From Lelliottia jeotgali (GTDB lineage: Bacteria > Pseudomonadota > Gammaproteobacteria > Enterobacterales > Enterobacteriaceae), in the NCBI GenBank assembly GCA_002271215.1, contig CP018628.1, positions 4,092,001-4,156,000 on the forward strand: a DNA stretch of 64,000 bases, read 5' to 3'. The notes beneath the pieces are model-generated. The model had not been told where the DNA came from. It searched no databases and was given only the letters and a program-made list of their open reading frames with translations. Of the stretch, positions 36,230 to 45,915 are shown one piece after another. A program made the translations under genes and the position numbers. How positions within the stretch are numbered: position 1 is the stretch's first letter; each line of letters begins with the position of its first letter.

Positions 36230-38035
36230 CTATTCAAATTCATCCCAGCCGTCCAGCTGACGTCGTTCCTTTTGCATTTCCCGCTGGAAGATCTCTTCCA
36301 GTTCACGACGCGCTTCCCGCACGCGGGAGATCTGCGCCGTATCGCTGTGGACCGGCATCAGCTCGCGCAGCATGCGCATATCGAGACGGCGGAAATGCAG
36401 CTGTGCGCGCTGCGCCTGATGCGGATGCATCCCCAGCGACACCAGCGTTTTGCGACCCAGTTCCAGCGCGCTGGAAAAGGTTTCGCGTGAGAAATTCTTT
36501 ACACCCGCCTGCAATAGCTCGTGCGCCTCTACACGACCTCTGGCGCGAGCCAGAATGTGCAGGTGCGGAAAATGCTGCTGGCACAGTTCCACCAGCTTCA
36601 TGGTGTCTTCCGGCTCGTTACAGGTGATGACGATAGACTCCGCCGCCTGCGCACCCGCCGAACGTAACAGTTCAAGCTGAGTAGCGTCACCGTAATAGAC
36701 TTTGTAACCGTATTTACGCATCAGGTTGACCGCGCTGATATCGCGCTCCAGCACCGTAATGCGCATTTTGTTGGCCATCAATAAACGGCCTATCACCTGC
36801 CCAAAACGACCAAATCCCACCACAATCACCTGCGGCTTGTCGTCATCCACCCACGGCGTTTCGCCCTCGTCTTCCGGCGGGTTAAAGCGCCGCGACAAGG
36901 ATTTATCAATCAGCTTCATCAGTAGCGGCGTGGTCATCATTGAGAGCGTTACCGTCACCAGCAACAGCGCCATCTGATCGTCCTGAAATAAACGCTGCGA
37001 CGATGCAGTGGAGAAAAGCACAAAGGCGAACTCCCCGCCCTGACTCAGCACGCCCGCAAACTGCATGCGCTCCGAGCTTCTGAGACGGTAAATGCGCGCC
37101 AGCACGTATAACACGCCGGTTTTCACCGCCACCAACACCGCCACACTGAGCACCACCCACAGCAGATGGGTGTATAACACGCCAAGGTTGAGCGCCATCC
37201 CCACCGAGATAAAGAACAGCCCTAACAGCAGCCCTTTAAACGGATCGATAGCCGTTTCCAGCTCGTGGCGATATTCACTTTCCGCCAGCAGCACGCCCGC
37301 AATAAACGTCCCGAGTGCCATCGACAGCCCCAGCGCATCCATAAACAGCGCCGAACCCAGCACCAGCAGCAAGGTCGCCGCGGTAAACACTTCGCGCACG
37401 CCGGACGCCGCAATAAAGCGGAACACCGGGCGCAGCAGATAGCGCCCACCAATCAGCATGCCCGCGAACGCCAGCACTTTCATGCCGACCTTCATCCAGT
37501 CAAAGTGATCGTCTCCGGAACCGGCGAGCAGCGGTACCAGCGCTAACGCCGGGATCACCGCTAAATCCTGAAACAGCAAAACGGAAAAACCGAGCTGGCC
37601 CGATTCGTTGCGATTCATTCCCTTATCGCGCATCAGCTGCAGCGCCATCGCCGTCGAGGACATCGCAAGCCCAATCCCGCCGATCACTGCCGCCTGCCAT
37701 TTAAACTGGGTGAGCATCAGCAATCCGCCGAGGATAACCGCGCTGAACAGCACCTGCGCGGCGCCGACGCCAAAAATCGAGCGCCGCAGTTGCCAGAGCT
37801 TCGCCGGGTTCAGCTCCAGCCCGATGATAAACATCAGGAACACAACGCCTAATTCGGAGAAGTGCAGAATCTCATCGACGTCGCTGATAAACCCCAGCCC
37901 CCACGGGCCAATCGCAATCCCCGCCAGCAAATAACCCAGCACCGCACCGATACCCAGCCGGGAGGCTACGGGCACCGCGACCACCGCTGCAAAAAGAAAC
38001 AGCACGCCAGCCAGTAACAGATCGGAACCTTCCAT
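36230..38035 (-). CDS. kefB: glutathione-regulated potassium efflux system KefB
   Basis: KefB is a K+/H+ antiporter of the CPA2 family, held closed by glutathione and opened by glutathione adducts during electrophile stress. The 601-residue protein has about 12 membrane segments (1-380), then a KTN Rossmann domain ([17 protein letters not shown], about 402-418) that binds GSH and nucleotide. I use the ATG at 38035 ([13 protein letters not shown]), which matches E. coli; the open frame to 38164 overlaps kefG. The kefG stop and kefB start share one nucleotide (TGATG). Confidence 0.96.
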   Translation of the reverse strand: MEGSDLLLAGVLFLFAAVVAVPVASRLGIGAVLGYLLAGIAIGPWGLGFISDVDEILHFSELGVVFLMFIIGLELNPAKLWQLRRSIFGVGAAQVLFSAVILGGLLMLTQFKWQAAVIGGIGLAMSSTAMALQLMRDKGMNRNESGQLGFSVLLFQDLAVIPALALVPLLAGSGDDHFDWMKVGMKVLAFAGMLIGGRYLLRPVFRFIAASGVREVFTAATLLLVLGSALFMDALGLSMALGTFIAGVLLAESEYRHELETAIDPFKGLLLGLFFISVGMALNLGVLYTHLLWVVLSVAVLVAVKTGVLYVLARIYRLRSSERMQFAGVLSQGGEFAFVLFSTASSQRLFQDDQMALLLVTVTLSMMTTPLLMKLIDKSLSRRFNPPEDEGETPWVDDDKPQVIVVGFGRFGQVIGRLLMANKMRITVLERDISAVNLMRKYGYKVYYGDATQLELLRSAGAQAAESIVITCNEPEDTMKLVELCQQHFPHLHILARARGRVEAHELLQAGVKNFSRETFSSALELGRKTLVSLGMHPHQAQRAQLHFRRLDMRMLRELMPVHSDTAQISRVREARRELEEIFQREMQKERRQLDGWDEFE

Positions 38036-38589
38036 CAGCGGCCTCCTGTCAGAGTCGGTGAGGCCAGCCAGTCGCCGTAGGCTTTGGCGTGACTTGCCAG
38101 CTCTTGAGAAGGCTGGCGACGCGCCCAATACACCACAATCGGGCTCATCCACTGCATGCGACACATGGCCGCTGTCAACTCAAAAGGGCGCAGAATATCG
38201 CTCATGGGATAGCGGTTTAACCCGTCGTGGCGGTAGGCGCTCTCGGGTTCACCGGTAGTGATGACACTCCGCCAGTACTTTCCCGCCAGCTGGTTTCCCC
38301 CTGGTCCACTGGAAAAACCGCGGGTCAACACCCGGTCCAGCCACTCTTTCAGCAACGCCGGACAACTGTAGGTATAAAGCGGATGCTGGAACACAATCAC
38401 GTCATGCTGACGCAACAGCTCCTGCTCGTGCGGGATATCAATAAAAAAATCGGGATAGTGCGCGTACAGGTCGTGCACCGTTACATTGCTGAGCTGTCGA
38501 GCCGGTTTGAGCAAAACCCGGTTGGCGACCGAGTCCTCTGATTCCGGATGGGCATACAGCAGCAGCACTTTCGCTGTCTGGGACATCAT
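38035..38589 (-). CDS. kefG: KefB ancillary flavoprotein KefG
   Basis: KefG is a quinone reductase-like (flavodoxin-fold) protein needed for full KefB activity at the inner membrane. The 184-residue protein contains the flavodoxin-like [13 protein letters not shown] and the [20 protein letters not shown] segment. It is translationally coupled to kefB by a TGATG overlap. Confidence 0.96.
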   Translation of the reverse strand: MMSQTAKVLLLYAHPESEDSVANRVLLKPARQLSNVTVHDLYAHYPDFFIDIPHEQELLRQHDVIVFQHPLYTYSCPALLKEWLDRVLTRGFSSGPGGNQLAGKYWRSVITTGEPESAYRHDGLNRYPMSDILRPFELTAAMCRMQWMSPIVVYWARRQPSQELASHAKAYGDWLASPTLTGGR

Positions 38590-38710
38590 TCCCCTCCCGG
38601 GTCGTCATCATGGCCATTTTCGGCTAACATGGCACGCCTGCGCTTAGCGCGGCACTACATCTAACACCATTATAATGACAACTTAACATAGTCGGAACAC
38701 ACGGCGCTCT

Positions 38711-40615
38711 ATGATTGTTTTCTCCTCGTTACAAATTCGTCGCGGCGTACGCGTCCTGCTGGACAACGCTACAGCCACCATTAACCCTGGGCAAAAAGTC
38801 GGTCTGGTGGGCAAAAACGGCTGCGGCAAATCCACCCTGCTGTCGCTTCTGAAAAACGAGATGAGCGCCGATGCAGGCAGCTTCACTTATCCGGGAAACT
38901 GGCAGCTGGCCTGGGTTAACCAGGAAACACCGGCGCTGAGCGTTCCGGCTCTCGACTATGTGATTGACGGCGACCGCGAATACCGCAAGCTGGAAGCCGA
39001 ACTCAACGCCGCCAACGAGCGTAACGACGGCCACGCCATCGCCACGGTTCACGGCAAACTGGATGCTATCGACGCGTGGACCATCCGCTCGCGCGCCTCT
39101 AGCCTGCTGCACGGTCTGGGCTTCAGCAACGAACAGCTCGAACGCCCGGTGAGCGATTTCTCCGGCGGATGGCGTATGCGCCTGAACCTGGCGCAAGCCC
39201 TGGTGTGTCGCTCTGATTTACTGCTCCTCGATGAACCCACCAACCACCTCGATCTTGACGCGGTGATCTGGCTGGAAAAATGGCTCAAAAGCTATCAGGG
39301 CACGCTGATCCTGATCTCCCATGACCGCGACTTCCTCGATCCGGTGGTGGATAAAATCATTCATATCGAACAGGAGTCGATGTTCGAATACACCGGCAAC
39401 TACAGTTCGTTCGAGCGCCAGCGCGCCACACGCCTGTCCCAACAGCAGGCGATGTATGAAAGCCAGCAGCAGCGTGTGGCCCATCTGCAAAGCTTCGTCG
39501 ATCGCTTTAAGGCCAAAGCCTCGAAAGCGAAACAGGCGCAGAGCCGCATCAAGATGCTCGAACGCATGGAGATGATCGCCCCGGCGCACGTGGACAACCC
39601 ATTCCACTTCAGCTTCCGCGCGCCGGAGAGCCTGCCGAATCCGCTGCTGAAAATGGAAAAGGTCAGCGCGGGTTACGGCGAGCGCATTATTCTCGACTCC
39701 ATCAAACTCAACCTGGTGCCAGGTTCACGTATCGGTCTGCTTGGCCGTAACGGCGCGGGTAAATCCACGCTCATCAAACTGCTGGCAGGCGAACTCAACC
39801 CGGTAAGCGGCGATATCGGTCTGGCCAAGGGCATCAAGCTGGGCTACTTCGCCCAGCATCAGCTGGAATTTTTACGCGCCGATGAGTCGCCAATCCAGCA
39901 CATGGCGCGCCTCGCCCCGCAGGAGATGGAGCAGAAGCTGCGCGACTACCTCGGCGGTTTTGGCTTCCAGGGCGATAAAGTCACCGAGAATACCGAACGT
40001 TTCTCCGGCGGCGAAAAAGCCCGTCTGGTGCTGGCGCTGATCGTCTGGCAGCGTCCAAACCTGCTGCTGCTCGATGAACCGACCAACCATCTGGATCTCG
40101 ATATGCGCCAGGCATTGACCGAAGCGCTGATCGAATTTGAAGGCGCGCTGGTTGTCGTCTCGCACGACCGACACCTGATCCGCTCGACTACTGACGATCT
40201 GTATCTGGTTCACGATGGCAAAGTTGAACCATTCGACGGCGATCTGGAAGATTATCAGCAGTGGCTGACCGACGTTCAAAAGCAGGAAAACCAGCCTGCC
40301 GACGATGCGAAAGACAACGCCAACAGCGCCCAGGCGCGTAAAGATCAGAAGCGCCGCGAAGCAGAACTGCGCACCCAAACGCAGCCGCTGCGTAAAGAGA
40401 TTACCCGTCTGGAAAAAGAGATGGAGAAACTTCACGCCGCGCTGGCGACGGTGGAAGAGAAACTCGGCGACAGCGGACTGTACGATCAGGCGCGTAAAGC
40501 TGAACTGACCGAGTGCCTGCAAGTTCAGGCTAAAACCAAATCGGGTCTGGAAGAGTGTGAAATGGCGTGGCTGGACGCCCAGGAACAGCTGGAAGAGATG
40601 CTGCAAAGCGATTAA
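38711..40615 (+). CDS. yheS: ABC-F family ATPase YheS
   Basis: YheS is one of four enterobacterial ABC-F proteins that bind the ribosome E site and act on stalled translation. The 634-residue protein has two ATPase domains with Walker A GKNGCGKSTL and GRNGAGKSTL, signatures SGGWRMR and SGGEKAR and two Walker B motifs LLLLDEPTNHLD, joined by a linker (about 230-300). A charged coiled coil ends the chain (about 530-634). There are no membrane segments. mdcR starts 15 nt downstream on the same strand. Confidence 0.96.
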   Translation: MIVFSSLQIRRGVRVLLDNATATINPGQKVGLVGKNGCGKSTLLSLLKNEMSADAGSFTYPGNWQLAWVNQETPALSVPALDYVIDGDREYRKLEAELNAANERNDGHAIATVHGKLDAIDAWTIRSRASSLLHGLGFSNEQLERPVSDFSGGWRMRLNLAQALVCRSDLLLLDEPTNHLDLDAVIWLEKWLKSYQGTLILISHDRDFLDPVVDKIIHIEQESMFEYTGNYSSFERQRATRLSQQQAMYESQQQRVAHLQSFVDRFKAKASKAKQAQSRIKMLERMEMIAPAHVDNPFHFSFRAPESLPNPLLKMEKVSAGYGERIILDSIKLNLVPGSRIGLLGRNGAGKSTLIKLLAGELNPVSGDIGLAKGIKLGYFAQHQLEFLRADESPIQHMARLAPQEMEQKLRDYLGGFGFQGDKVTENTERFSGGEKARLVLALIVWQRPNLLLLDEPTNHLDLDMRQALTEALIEFEGALVVVSHDRHLIRSTTDDLYLVHDGKVEPFDGDLEDYQQWLTDVQKQENQPADDAKDNANSAQARKDQKRREAELRTQTQPLRKEITRLEKEMEKLHAALATVEEKLGDSGLYDQARKAELTECLQVQAKTKSGLEECEMAWLDAQEQLEEMLQSD

Positions 40616-40630
40616 GAAAACCGGAGGGTT

Positions 40631-41563
40631 ATGACTATCAACATCACGAGCGACATTACATTTCGCAAACTGAGTATTTTCATGACCTTCATGGAAAAGG
40701 GCAACATCGCCCGCACCGCCGAGATGCTTGGCCTGAGCGGTGTGAGCGTCCATCGAGCCCTGCACACCCTGGAAGAGAACGTTCGCTGCCCGCTGTTCAC
40801 CCATAAAGGGCGCAATCTGATTGCCCTGCCCTCCGCCTGGACGCTGCTGGAGTATTGCCAGGAAGTGATGCAGGTGATGGAGCGCGGGCTGGAAGAGTCG
40901 CGCAAAATCGCCGGAATTGGCCAGGGACGTCTGCGCGTCGGTACGCTCTATTCGTTGACGATGGAAACTGTGCCGCGTCTGATTATGGGGATGAAGCTGC
41001 GCCGTCCGGATCTGGAAATGGATCTGACGATGGGCTCTAACGACACCCTGCTCCATCTGCTTGACGAAGGCTCGCTGGACGCGATTCTGATCTCCATTTC
41101 CGAAAGCGATATCGACCGCAACACCCTCGAAGTACTGCCCCTGTTCCACGACGATATTTTCCTCGCCGCACCTGCCTCCGCCAAACTGAACAGCAGCGGG
41201 CTGGCAGATCTGCGCGATTACAAAGATCAGAAGTTCGTCTCGCTGGCAGAAGGGTTTGCGACCTACGCTGGTTTTCAGGACGCGTTCCATATTGCCGGAT
41301 TTGAGCCGGAAATCGTCACTCGCGTGAATGATATCTTCTCGATGTTAAGTCTGGTGCAGGCGGGCGTGGGCTTTACGCTGATGCCGGGCAGGATGAAAAA
41401 GGTGTACGAGAATTCGGTGCAACTGCTGAAGCTGGCACAGCCGTACCAGATGCAGCAGTTGATTGCGATTGTGTTTGCCCGCAACCGCGAGCAAGACCCC
41501 AGCCTGCGAGCGTTAGCCGCCGAAGGGCGGATGTATGCGCGCAGTTTGCAGGAGAGTGCCTGA
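40631..41563 (+). CDS. mdcR: LysR-type regulator of malonate decarboxylase (MdcR)
   Basis: The 310-residue protein has an N-terminal winged HTH (about 11-70; GNIARTAEMLGLSGVSVHRA) and a LysR substrate-binding domain. In Klebsiella pneumoniae MdcR activates the mdc operon in response to malonate; the role here is inferred from family and position beside mdcH. It starts 15 nt after the yheS stop with RBS GGAGGG, so it may be read from the yheS promoter. It converges with mdcH across a BIME. Confidence 0.9.
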   Translation: MTINITSDITFRKLSIFMTFMEKGNIARTAEMLGLSGVSVHRALHTLEENVRCPLFTHKGRNLIALPSAWTLLEYCQEVMQVMERGLEESRKIAGIGQGRLRVGTLYSLTMETVPRLIMGMKLRRPDLEMDLTMGSNDTLLHLLDEGSLDAILISISESDIDRNTLEVLPLFHDDIFLAAPASAKLNSSGLADLRDYKDQKFVSLAEGFATYAGFQDAFHIAGFEPEIVTRVNDIFSMLSLVQAGVGFTLMPGRMKKVYENSVQLLKLAQPYQMQQLIAIVFARNREQDPSLRALAAEGRMYARSLQESA

Positions 41564-41569
41564 TGTTTT

Positions 41570-41673
41570 GCCGGGTGGCGGCTACGCCTTACCCGGCCTA
41601 CTTGTTCGGTGCGGTCTTTTTTGATGGGTGCGGCTACGGTTTTGTAGGCCCGATAAGCGCAGCGCCATCGGGC
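41570..41673. repeat. BIME: two inverted REP elements
   Basis: Two REP units face each other: GCCGGGTGGCGGCTACGCC...CCGGCCTAC (41570-41601) and GTAGGCCCGATAAGCGCAGC...CGGGC (41644-41673). They separate the convergent mdcR and mdcH and may act as a transcription or mRNA-stability boundary. Confidence 0.88.
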
Positions 41674-41679
41674 AAAAAG

Positions 41680-42576
41680 CTACCCGCGAAGCCGCTTCGC
41701 CAGATGCACCGCCACGTCCACACCACTGCGCTCCAGCGAAACCGCTTCACCGTCCCACGATGCCTGTCGCGTCAGACACGTCAACACACCGCCGGGCGGC
41801 ATTTCGATTGCCAGTCGTGCTTCGCGTTCGTTGGCAGAAATCACCGCCTCCTGCCAGCGCACCGTGCGTGCCATGTTCATTGCCAAATCATCCGCGATCT
41901 TTTCCGGCTGCCACAATACCCGTCCGGTACTGCCGCTGAGATACGCACAGCGCGGACGCGAAAGCGTCACCCGGCTGAACGCCGCAGCCAGTTTCTGCGC
42001 CGGAACTGCGAGCAATTCACAATGCGACGGCACACTCACCGCCAGCCGATGGGCTTTATTCGCCCCCTTCTCCAGCGCGCGTTTTGCCACCTGCGCCATT
42101 CCCTCATCGGAACCGGCAATCACAATCTGCGTTTCCGCATTCAGGTTGGCGATATAACAGCCCGTACCTGCGATCAGACTCTCGACCTGCGACAAGGCCA
42201 GACCCATGATCGCCGTCAGGCCGTAGCCGTGCGGATACGCCTGTTCCATCAAATCACCGCGCAGTGCCACCAGCCTTAGTGCGTCGGTAAACTCCAGCGC
42301 ACCGGCGATCACCGCAGCAGGATAAGCACCAATCGACAGACCGCTGACGATATCCGGCGCAACGCCGCGTCGCTCCAGTTCACGTGCCCAGGCAACGCCT
42401 GCAATCAGCAGACAAAGCTGCACCGCGCGGGTATGTTGCAGCGCCACGGGGGAATCGAGTAAATCGGCTTCTGCGCCTAAGACTTCGCGCGCTATCGCCA
42501 GCTCCGTTCCCGGAAGGTCCTGCAGCATGCTTGCACGCTGCGTTCCCTGTCCCGGAAAGGTAAACAAAATTTTCAT
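41680..42576 (-). CDS. mdcH: malonate decarboxylase malonyltransferase subunit (malonyl-CoA:ACP transacylase)
   Basis: MdcH loads a malonyl group from malonyl-CoA onto the decarboxylase acyl carrier protein, priming the enzyme. The 298-residue protein begins MKILFTFPGQGTQRASML and has the nucleophile Ser81 in SGLSIGAY, the GxSxG-like motif of acyltransferases, and the catalytic His in VPSHCELL. I choose ATG 42576 because it has RBS AGGGAGG and forms a TGATG overlap with the mdcG stop; the frame is open to 42594. Last gene of the mdc operon. Confidence 0.93.
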   Translation of the reverse strand: MKILFTFPGQGTQRASMLQDLPGTELAIAREVLGAEADLLDSPVALQHTRAVQLCLLIAGVAWARELERRGVAPDIVSGLSIGAYPAAVIAGALEFTDALRLVALRGDLMEQAYPHGYGLTAIMGLALSQVESLIAGTGCYIANLNAETQIVIAGSDEGMAQVAKRALEKGANKAHRLAVSVPSHCELLAVPAQKLAAAFSRVTLSRPRCAYLSGSTGRVLWQPEKIADDLAMNMARTVRWQEAVISANEREARLAIEMPPGGVLTCLTRQASWDGEAVSLERSGVDVAVHLAKRLRG

Positions 42577-43193
42577 CACGCCTCCCTGTTCCACGGATCG
42601 GCCACCAGGCGCGGCCCGGTGTGCGTTTTCAGCAGCGCTTTACCGTCGCGAAGCCACTCGTTCAGGGCAAAACCGCCTGCTGGCGTTTCTACCTGCGTGT
42701 CCACGCGGCACAGCGCATGGCGAAGCTGTCCCGCCCAGCGTTCTAATTCCTCCGCCGTTAACGGCTGTGGAGCACGGATAAGCAGGTCGAGATCGCTGTC
42801 GGCATGTATCACCGGCACGCCCGTTGCCAGCGCGTATCCGGTACTTCCCGTGATACCCCACGTCCACGGCCACGCTTGCTGCGCCAACTGGAACGCCACC
42901 TGAACCGGGGGCTGAGTGATAAACGGCGAGCGCAGCAAATCGGTAGCCGCACTCAGGTCCTCTGGCGACACCACGCGCGTCACGCATTCGGGCTTCACCC
43001 ATCCGGCAGCACGCTGATCGCGTTTCAGACCGCGCACACCGACAGGTATGCGCCCGTTGTCATCAACATCACGCCGCACCACCACAGGCAAACCGGTATG
43101 CCACACGCCATCCACCCAGGATTCGGTGATACCTTCCAGCGCGTCTCGCGCGGTAAGCCAGATAAGATCGTGCGGGCGTAATGTTGTGGTCAT
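42576..43193 (-). CDS. mdcG: malonate decarboxylase holo-ACP synthase (phosphoribosyl-dephospho-CoA transferase)
   Basis: MdcG attaches the 2'-(5''-triphosphoribosyl)-3'-dephospho-CoA prosthetic group to MdcC, releasing pyrophosphate. The 205-residue protein has a nucleotidyltransferase-like GSTGYAL...DSDLDLLI motif. The start is ATG 43193 (MTTTLRPHDLIWLTARD), 2 nt after the mdcF stop; an upstream frame to 43244 lies inside mdcF. Its cofactor donor is made by MdcB of the same operon. Confidence 0.92.
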   Translation of the reverse strand: MTTTLRPHDLIWLTARDALEGITESWVDGVWHTGLPVVVRRDVDDNGRIPVGVRGLKRDQRAAGWVKPECVTRVVSPEDLSAATDLLRSPFITQPPVQVAFQLAQQAWPWTWGITGSTGYALATGVPVIHADSDLDLLIRAPQPLTAEELERWAGQLRHALCRVDTQVETPAGGFALNEWLRDGKALLKTHTGPRLVADPWNREA

Positions 43194-43195
43194 GA

Positions 43196-44155
43196 TTACA
43201 TTCCTGAAGTCAGCGAGATAAATAGCGGCAGAGACAGGATACACAGGACCGAGCTCAACAGCAGCACCGCTTCTGCATCAGGCGACTGCACACCAAAACG
43301 GTTGCCGAACACCACGCCGAAGAAACCGGCGGACAGGGCAATCATCAGGATCGCGGTGATGGCCACAGAACCGTGCAGGCCGAAAATCAACACCAGCCCC
43401 CAGGCAATCGCAGGTTGAATCAGCAGTTTGGCTATGGTCGAAGTGATGACCATCGTGTTGATTTGCAGCTTACGCGCAGAGAGGATCACCCCGGTCAGGA
43501 ACAGCGCCGCCGCGGTCGCCGCCAGGCCCAGCGGTTTGATGGCCGCGAGAACCAGTTCCGGCATTTTGATGCCGATAGCCGAGAGAATCACACCCAGCAG
43601 CGGGCCCATCACGATCGGTTTCTTGATAGAGCGCCACATCAGTACCGGCAGCATCGCCAGCGTCGAACCGCTGTTATTGCCTTCGGCGCGCGCTTTTTCA
43701 CGCTCCAGAATCAGCAGGCAGAACGGCGTCATTAGCACAGAACCACAGGCGATAGACACCGCCACGGAAAGCGACGTTGCCGAACCTTCACCCAGCACGC
43801 TGCCGAGGATCGGCAGACCGAGTGCCGCATAGTTTGGCAGCGCAACGGTTAACGTCAGTACAGCCGCATCTTGCGGTGATTTTTTAAAGACTTTAGTGGC
43901 GAGGAAATAGATCGCCGCGTAGGTAATCCACATCGCCAGAGTGAGCACCAGAATCAGCGGTGACTGAGCGAGAATGCCGGTCCACGGCGTTTGTACGGTC
44001 GCGCTAAACAGCGCAGCGGGCAGCGCAAAGTCCATAACAAAGATATTCAGCAGGGAGACATTTTTGTTGTCGACCATTTTGGCCTTACCGGCCCAGAATC
44101 CCAGCAGCATGATGACGAAAATCGGAGCAAGAGCATGAACAATTACGTAAGTCAT
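43196..44155 (-). CDS. mdcF: malonate transporter, auxin efflux carrier family
   Basis: The 319-residue protein has about ten membrane segments with the AEC (auxin efflux carrier) repeat pattern (ILLGFWAGKAKM near the N terminus; ALPNYAALGLPILGSVLGEG mid-chain). The place in the operon points to malonate uptake, as proposed for Klebsiella MdcF. A 126-nt gap separates it from mdcE, the widest in the cluster. It starts with RBS AGGTG. Confidence 0.9.
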   Translation of the reverse strand: MTYVIVHALAPIFVIMLLGFWAGKAKMVDNKNVSLLNIFVMDFALPAALFSATVQTPWTGILAQSPLILVLTLAMWITYAAIYFLATKVFKKSPQDAAVLTLTVALPNYAALGLPILGSVLGEGSATSLSVAVSIACGSVLMTPFCLLILEREKARAEGNNSGSTLAMLPVLMWRSIKKPIVMGPLLGVILSAIGIKMPELVLAAIKPLGLAATAAALFLTGVILSARKLQINTMVITSTIAKLLIQPAIAWGLVLIFGLHGSVAITAILMIALSAGFFGVVFGNRFGVQSPDAEAVLLLSSVLCILSLPLFISLTSGM

Positions 44156-44281
44156 ATATCACCTGTAATGAGTAAAAAATAAGCACTGACGCGATGATTA
44201 TTATTTTTCAGGATGCAGGTTCCCACGCAGGCGCAGCGGTTGCGCCCACGAGGACCAGACATCTGGCAGGTCTTTTTCTAC
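44156..44281 (-). other. mdcE-mdcF gap with coding-like in-frame tail and hairpin
   Basis: Directly after the mdcE TAA (44282-44284) the same frame continues for 26 codons (VEKDLPDVWSSWAQPLRLRG, then NLHPEK) to a TAA at 44201-44203. Codon use is like the flanking genes (CTG, CGC, CGT, GAA). The same segment holds a hairpin, GGCGCA-ACCGC-TGCGCC (44231-44247). The rest up to mdcF is A/T-rich. It could be a relict of a longer MdcE or a spacer that sets the mdcF level; I cannot tell which. Confidence 0.5.
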
Positions 44282-45085
44282 TTACCAGCTTGCTCGCATA
44301 CGTTCGCGTACCAGAGCAGAGCTGCGGCGATTATCAGCACCCAAACGGCTTTTCAGCGTGGTGTCCTGACGCGCGTCGTTGATGGCCTGTTGCAGAGTGG
44401 TTTTCACCTGCGCCAGATCGGTGTCGGAAGGTGCGTCCGGATTGCTGATATCCAGCAGATCGGCGAGCAGCCCAAGGGTGGCGTAGTTGCTAATGTCATA
44501 GGCCATTGGCGGAATGGTGGCCGCCAGTTTTTCCAGCGCCTCGACGGTACGCAGGGTGATACGCGCGGCGGACTCTTTGCCCATCGCATGAATCAGCACG
44601 CCTTTGTCGTTGAACGCAATCAGGCGGTTTGCCTGGTAGCCGTGCGCCAGAAACGCGCCAGACATCGCTTTGCCGACGATCAGGCCAATCACCGGATGAC
44701 CGGCCAGACGCGCATTGGCATACGCCGCAGCCGCACCGGCCAGCGCCTGATGAATACCGAACGCCTCTTCGCGGCGACCATACGCCTGGCTCGGCACGTC
44801 AATCACCGCCACAATCGGGCGTTTGACGGCTTTATCGGCGTCCGCCGCGATGGTTTCACTGACCACTTTCGCCAGCGTCCAACCTTCCAGCAGCCCCACT
44901 TCACCCTGCGCAGCGCGTGGGAAATGGTTGTTCGCATCCGGGACCACGGCGACATAACGCACGCTTTCGCCGTTCAACTCGCCATCAGCTGCCTGTACTG
45001 ACGAGCACAAACCTGGCAGACGTGGAGCATTCGGGGCGAGAGTTTGCAGCCATAATTCGCCACGGCTGATTGAGTTAGTCATCAT
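44282..45085 (-). CDS. mdcE: malonate decarboxylase gamma subunit (co-decarboxylase)
   Basis: MdcE pairs with MdcD to decarboxylate malonyl-S-ACP to acetyl-S-ACP and CO2 in the biotin-independent enzyme. The 267-residue protein belongs to the carboxyltransferase/crotonase-like family (VDVPSQAYGRREEAFGI; GKAMSGAFLAHGYQANRL). Its start overlaps the mdcD stop (ATGA). An in-frame coding-like stretch follows its stop codon. Confidence 0.93.
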   Translation of the reverse strand: MMTNSISRGELWLQTLAPNAPRLPGLCSSVQAADGELNGESVRYVAVVPDANNHFPRAAQGEVGLLEGWTLAKVVSETIAADADKAVKRPIVAVIDVPSQAYGRREEAFGIHQALAGAAAAYANARLAGHPVIGLIVGKAMSGAFLAHGYQANRLIAFNDKGVLIHAMGKESAARITLRTVEALEKLAATIPPMAYDISNYATLGLLADLLDISNPDAPSDTDLAQVKTTLQQAINDARQDTTLKSRLGADNRRSSALVRERMRASW

Positions 45086-45915
45086 TTCACCTCCCGGGCA
45101 AAAAGGGCATGGATCTGTTCGGTATCCGCCTGTTTGCGGGTATCAAACTGGCTCAGACGATTCAGATAATCGTCATAGTTATCGGTGCGATGTTTCGCCG
45201 GAACACCTTTGGCAATCGCGTCGTTCATCGCCTGTTTCACGGCGTTCACGCCATCGCCCACCAGCGCATCCACCAGACCACTTTGATAGCGGATCTCGCC
45301 GCCGGTCATGCTCCAGATAAACGGACGGTCGCGGGAGTCATACTCTTCGATTCCGGCTTCCTGCTCGATAACCTGCGGGCCGTTCAGGCCGAGACGCGCT
45401 TCGCGGGTGACAATCAGATAGCTGCACAGCGCCGCAGCGATAGACATCCCGCCGAAGCAGCCGACGGTCCCGGCGACAATCCCAACGACTGGGGTATAGC
45501 GACGTAAATCGACAATCGCCGCGTGGATATCGGCAATCGCCGCCAGCCCGAGATTGGCTTCTTGCAAACGCACGCCGCCGGTTTCGAGGCACAGCACGGC
45601 CTGCGTCGGGATGCCGTTACGGTTATCTTCTGCCGCTAACTCCAGTGCTGCCGCCATTTTGGCACCGGACACTTCGCCCATACTGCCGCCCTGAAACGCG
45701 CCTTCAATCGCCACGACTACCGCAGGCTGGCCGTTAATAGTGCCTTTCGCGACCACCATGCCGTCATCCGCCTGCGGCACGATGCCCTGTGCGCCGAGCC
45801 ACGGCGAGGTGATGCCTTCAAACGGGTCCAGCAGTTCACGGTAGCTGCCGTCATCCAGCAACGTTTGCGCACGCTGACGCGCTTTTAATTCGATAAAACT
45901 GCGATCGTCACGCAT
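45082..45915 (-). CDS. mdcD: malonate decarboxylase beta subunit
   Basis: MdcD is the beta subunit of the malonyl-ACP decarboxylase heterodimer with MdcE. The 277-residue protein has the carboxyltransferase fold with GGSMGEVSGAKMAAAL and CLETGGVRLQEANLGL, and the oxyanion-type loop GTVGCFGGMSIAA. It overlaps mdcC by 8 nt and mdcE by 4 nt, which fits strict subunit stoichiometry. Confidence 0.94.
   Translation of the reverse strand: MRDDRSFIELKARQRAQTLLDDGSYRELLDPFEGITSPWLGAQGIVPQADDGMVVAKGTINGQPAVVVAIEGAFQGGSMGEVSGAKMAAALELAAEDNRNGIPTQAVLCLETGGVRLQEANLGLAAIADIHAAIVDLRRYTPVVGIVAGTVGCFGGMSIAAALCSYLIVTREARLGLNGPQVIEQEAGIEEYDSRDRPFIWSMTGGEIRYQSGLVDALVGDGVNAVKQAMNDAIAKGVPAKHRTDNYDDYLNRLSQFDTRKQADTEQIHALFAREVK

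Noticed and set aside
38036..38164. 43-codon N-terminal extension of kefB
   Set aside because: It overlaps kefG and is not conserved; the ATG at 38035 matches the family start and a TGATG coupling.
39872..41290. A 472-codon open frame opposite yheS and mdcR
   Set aside because: It spans two well-supported genes on the other strand; the sequence reads as a Phe/Gln/His-rich shadow of their codons.
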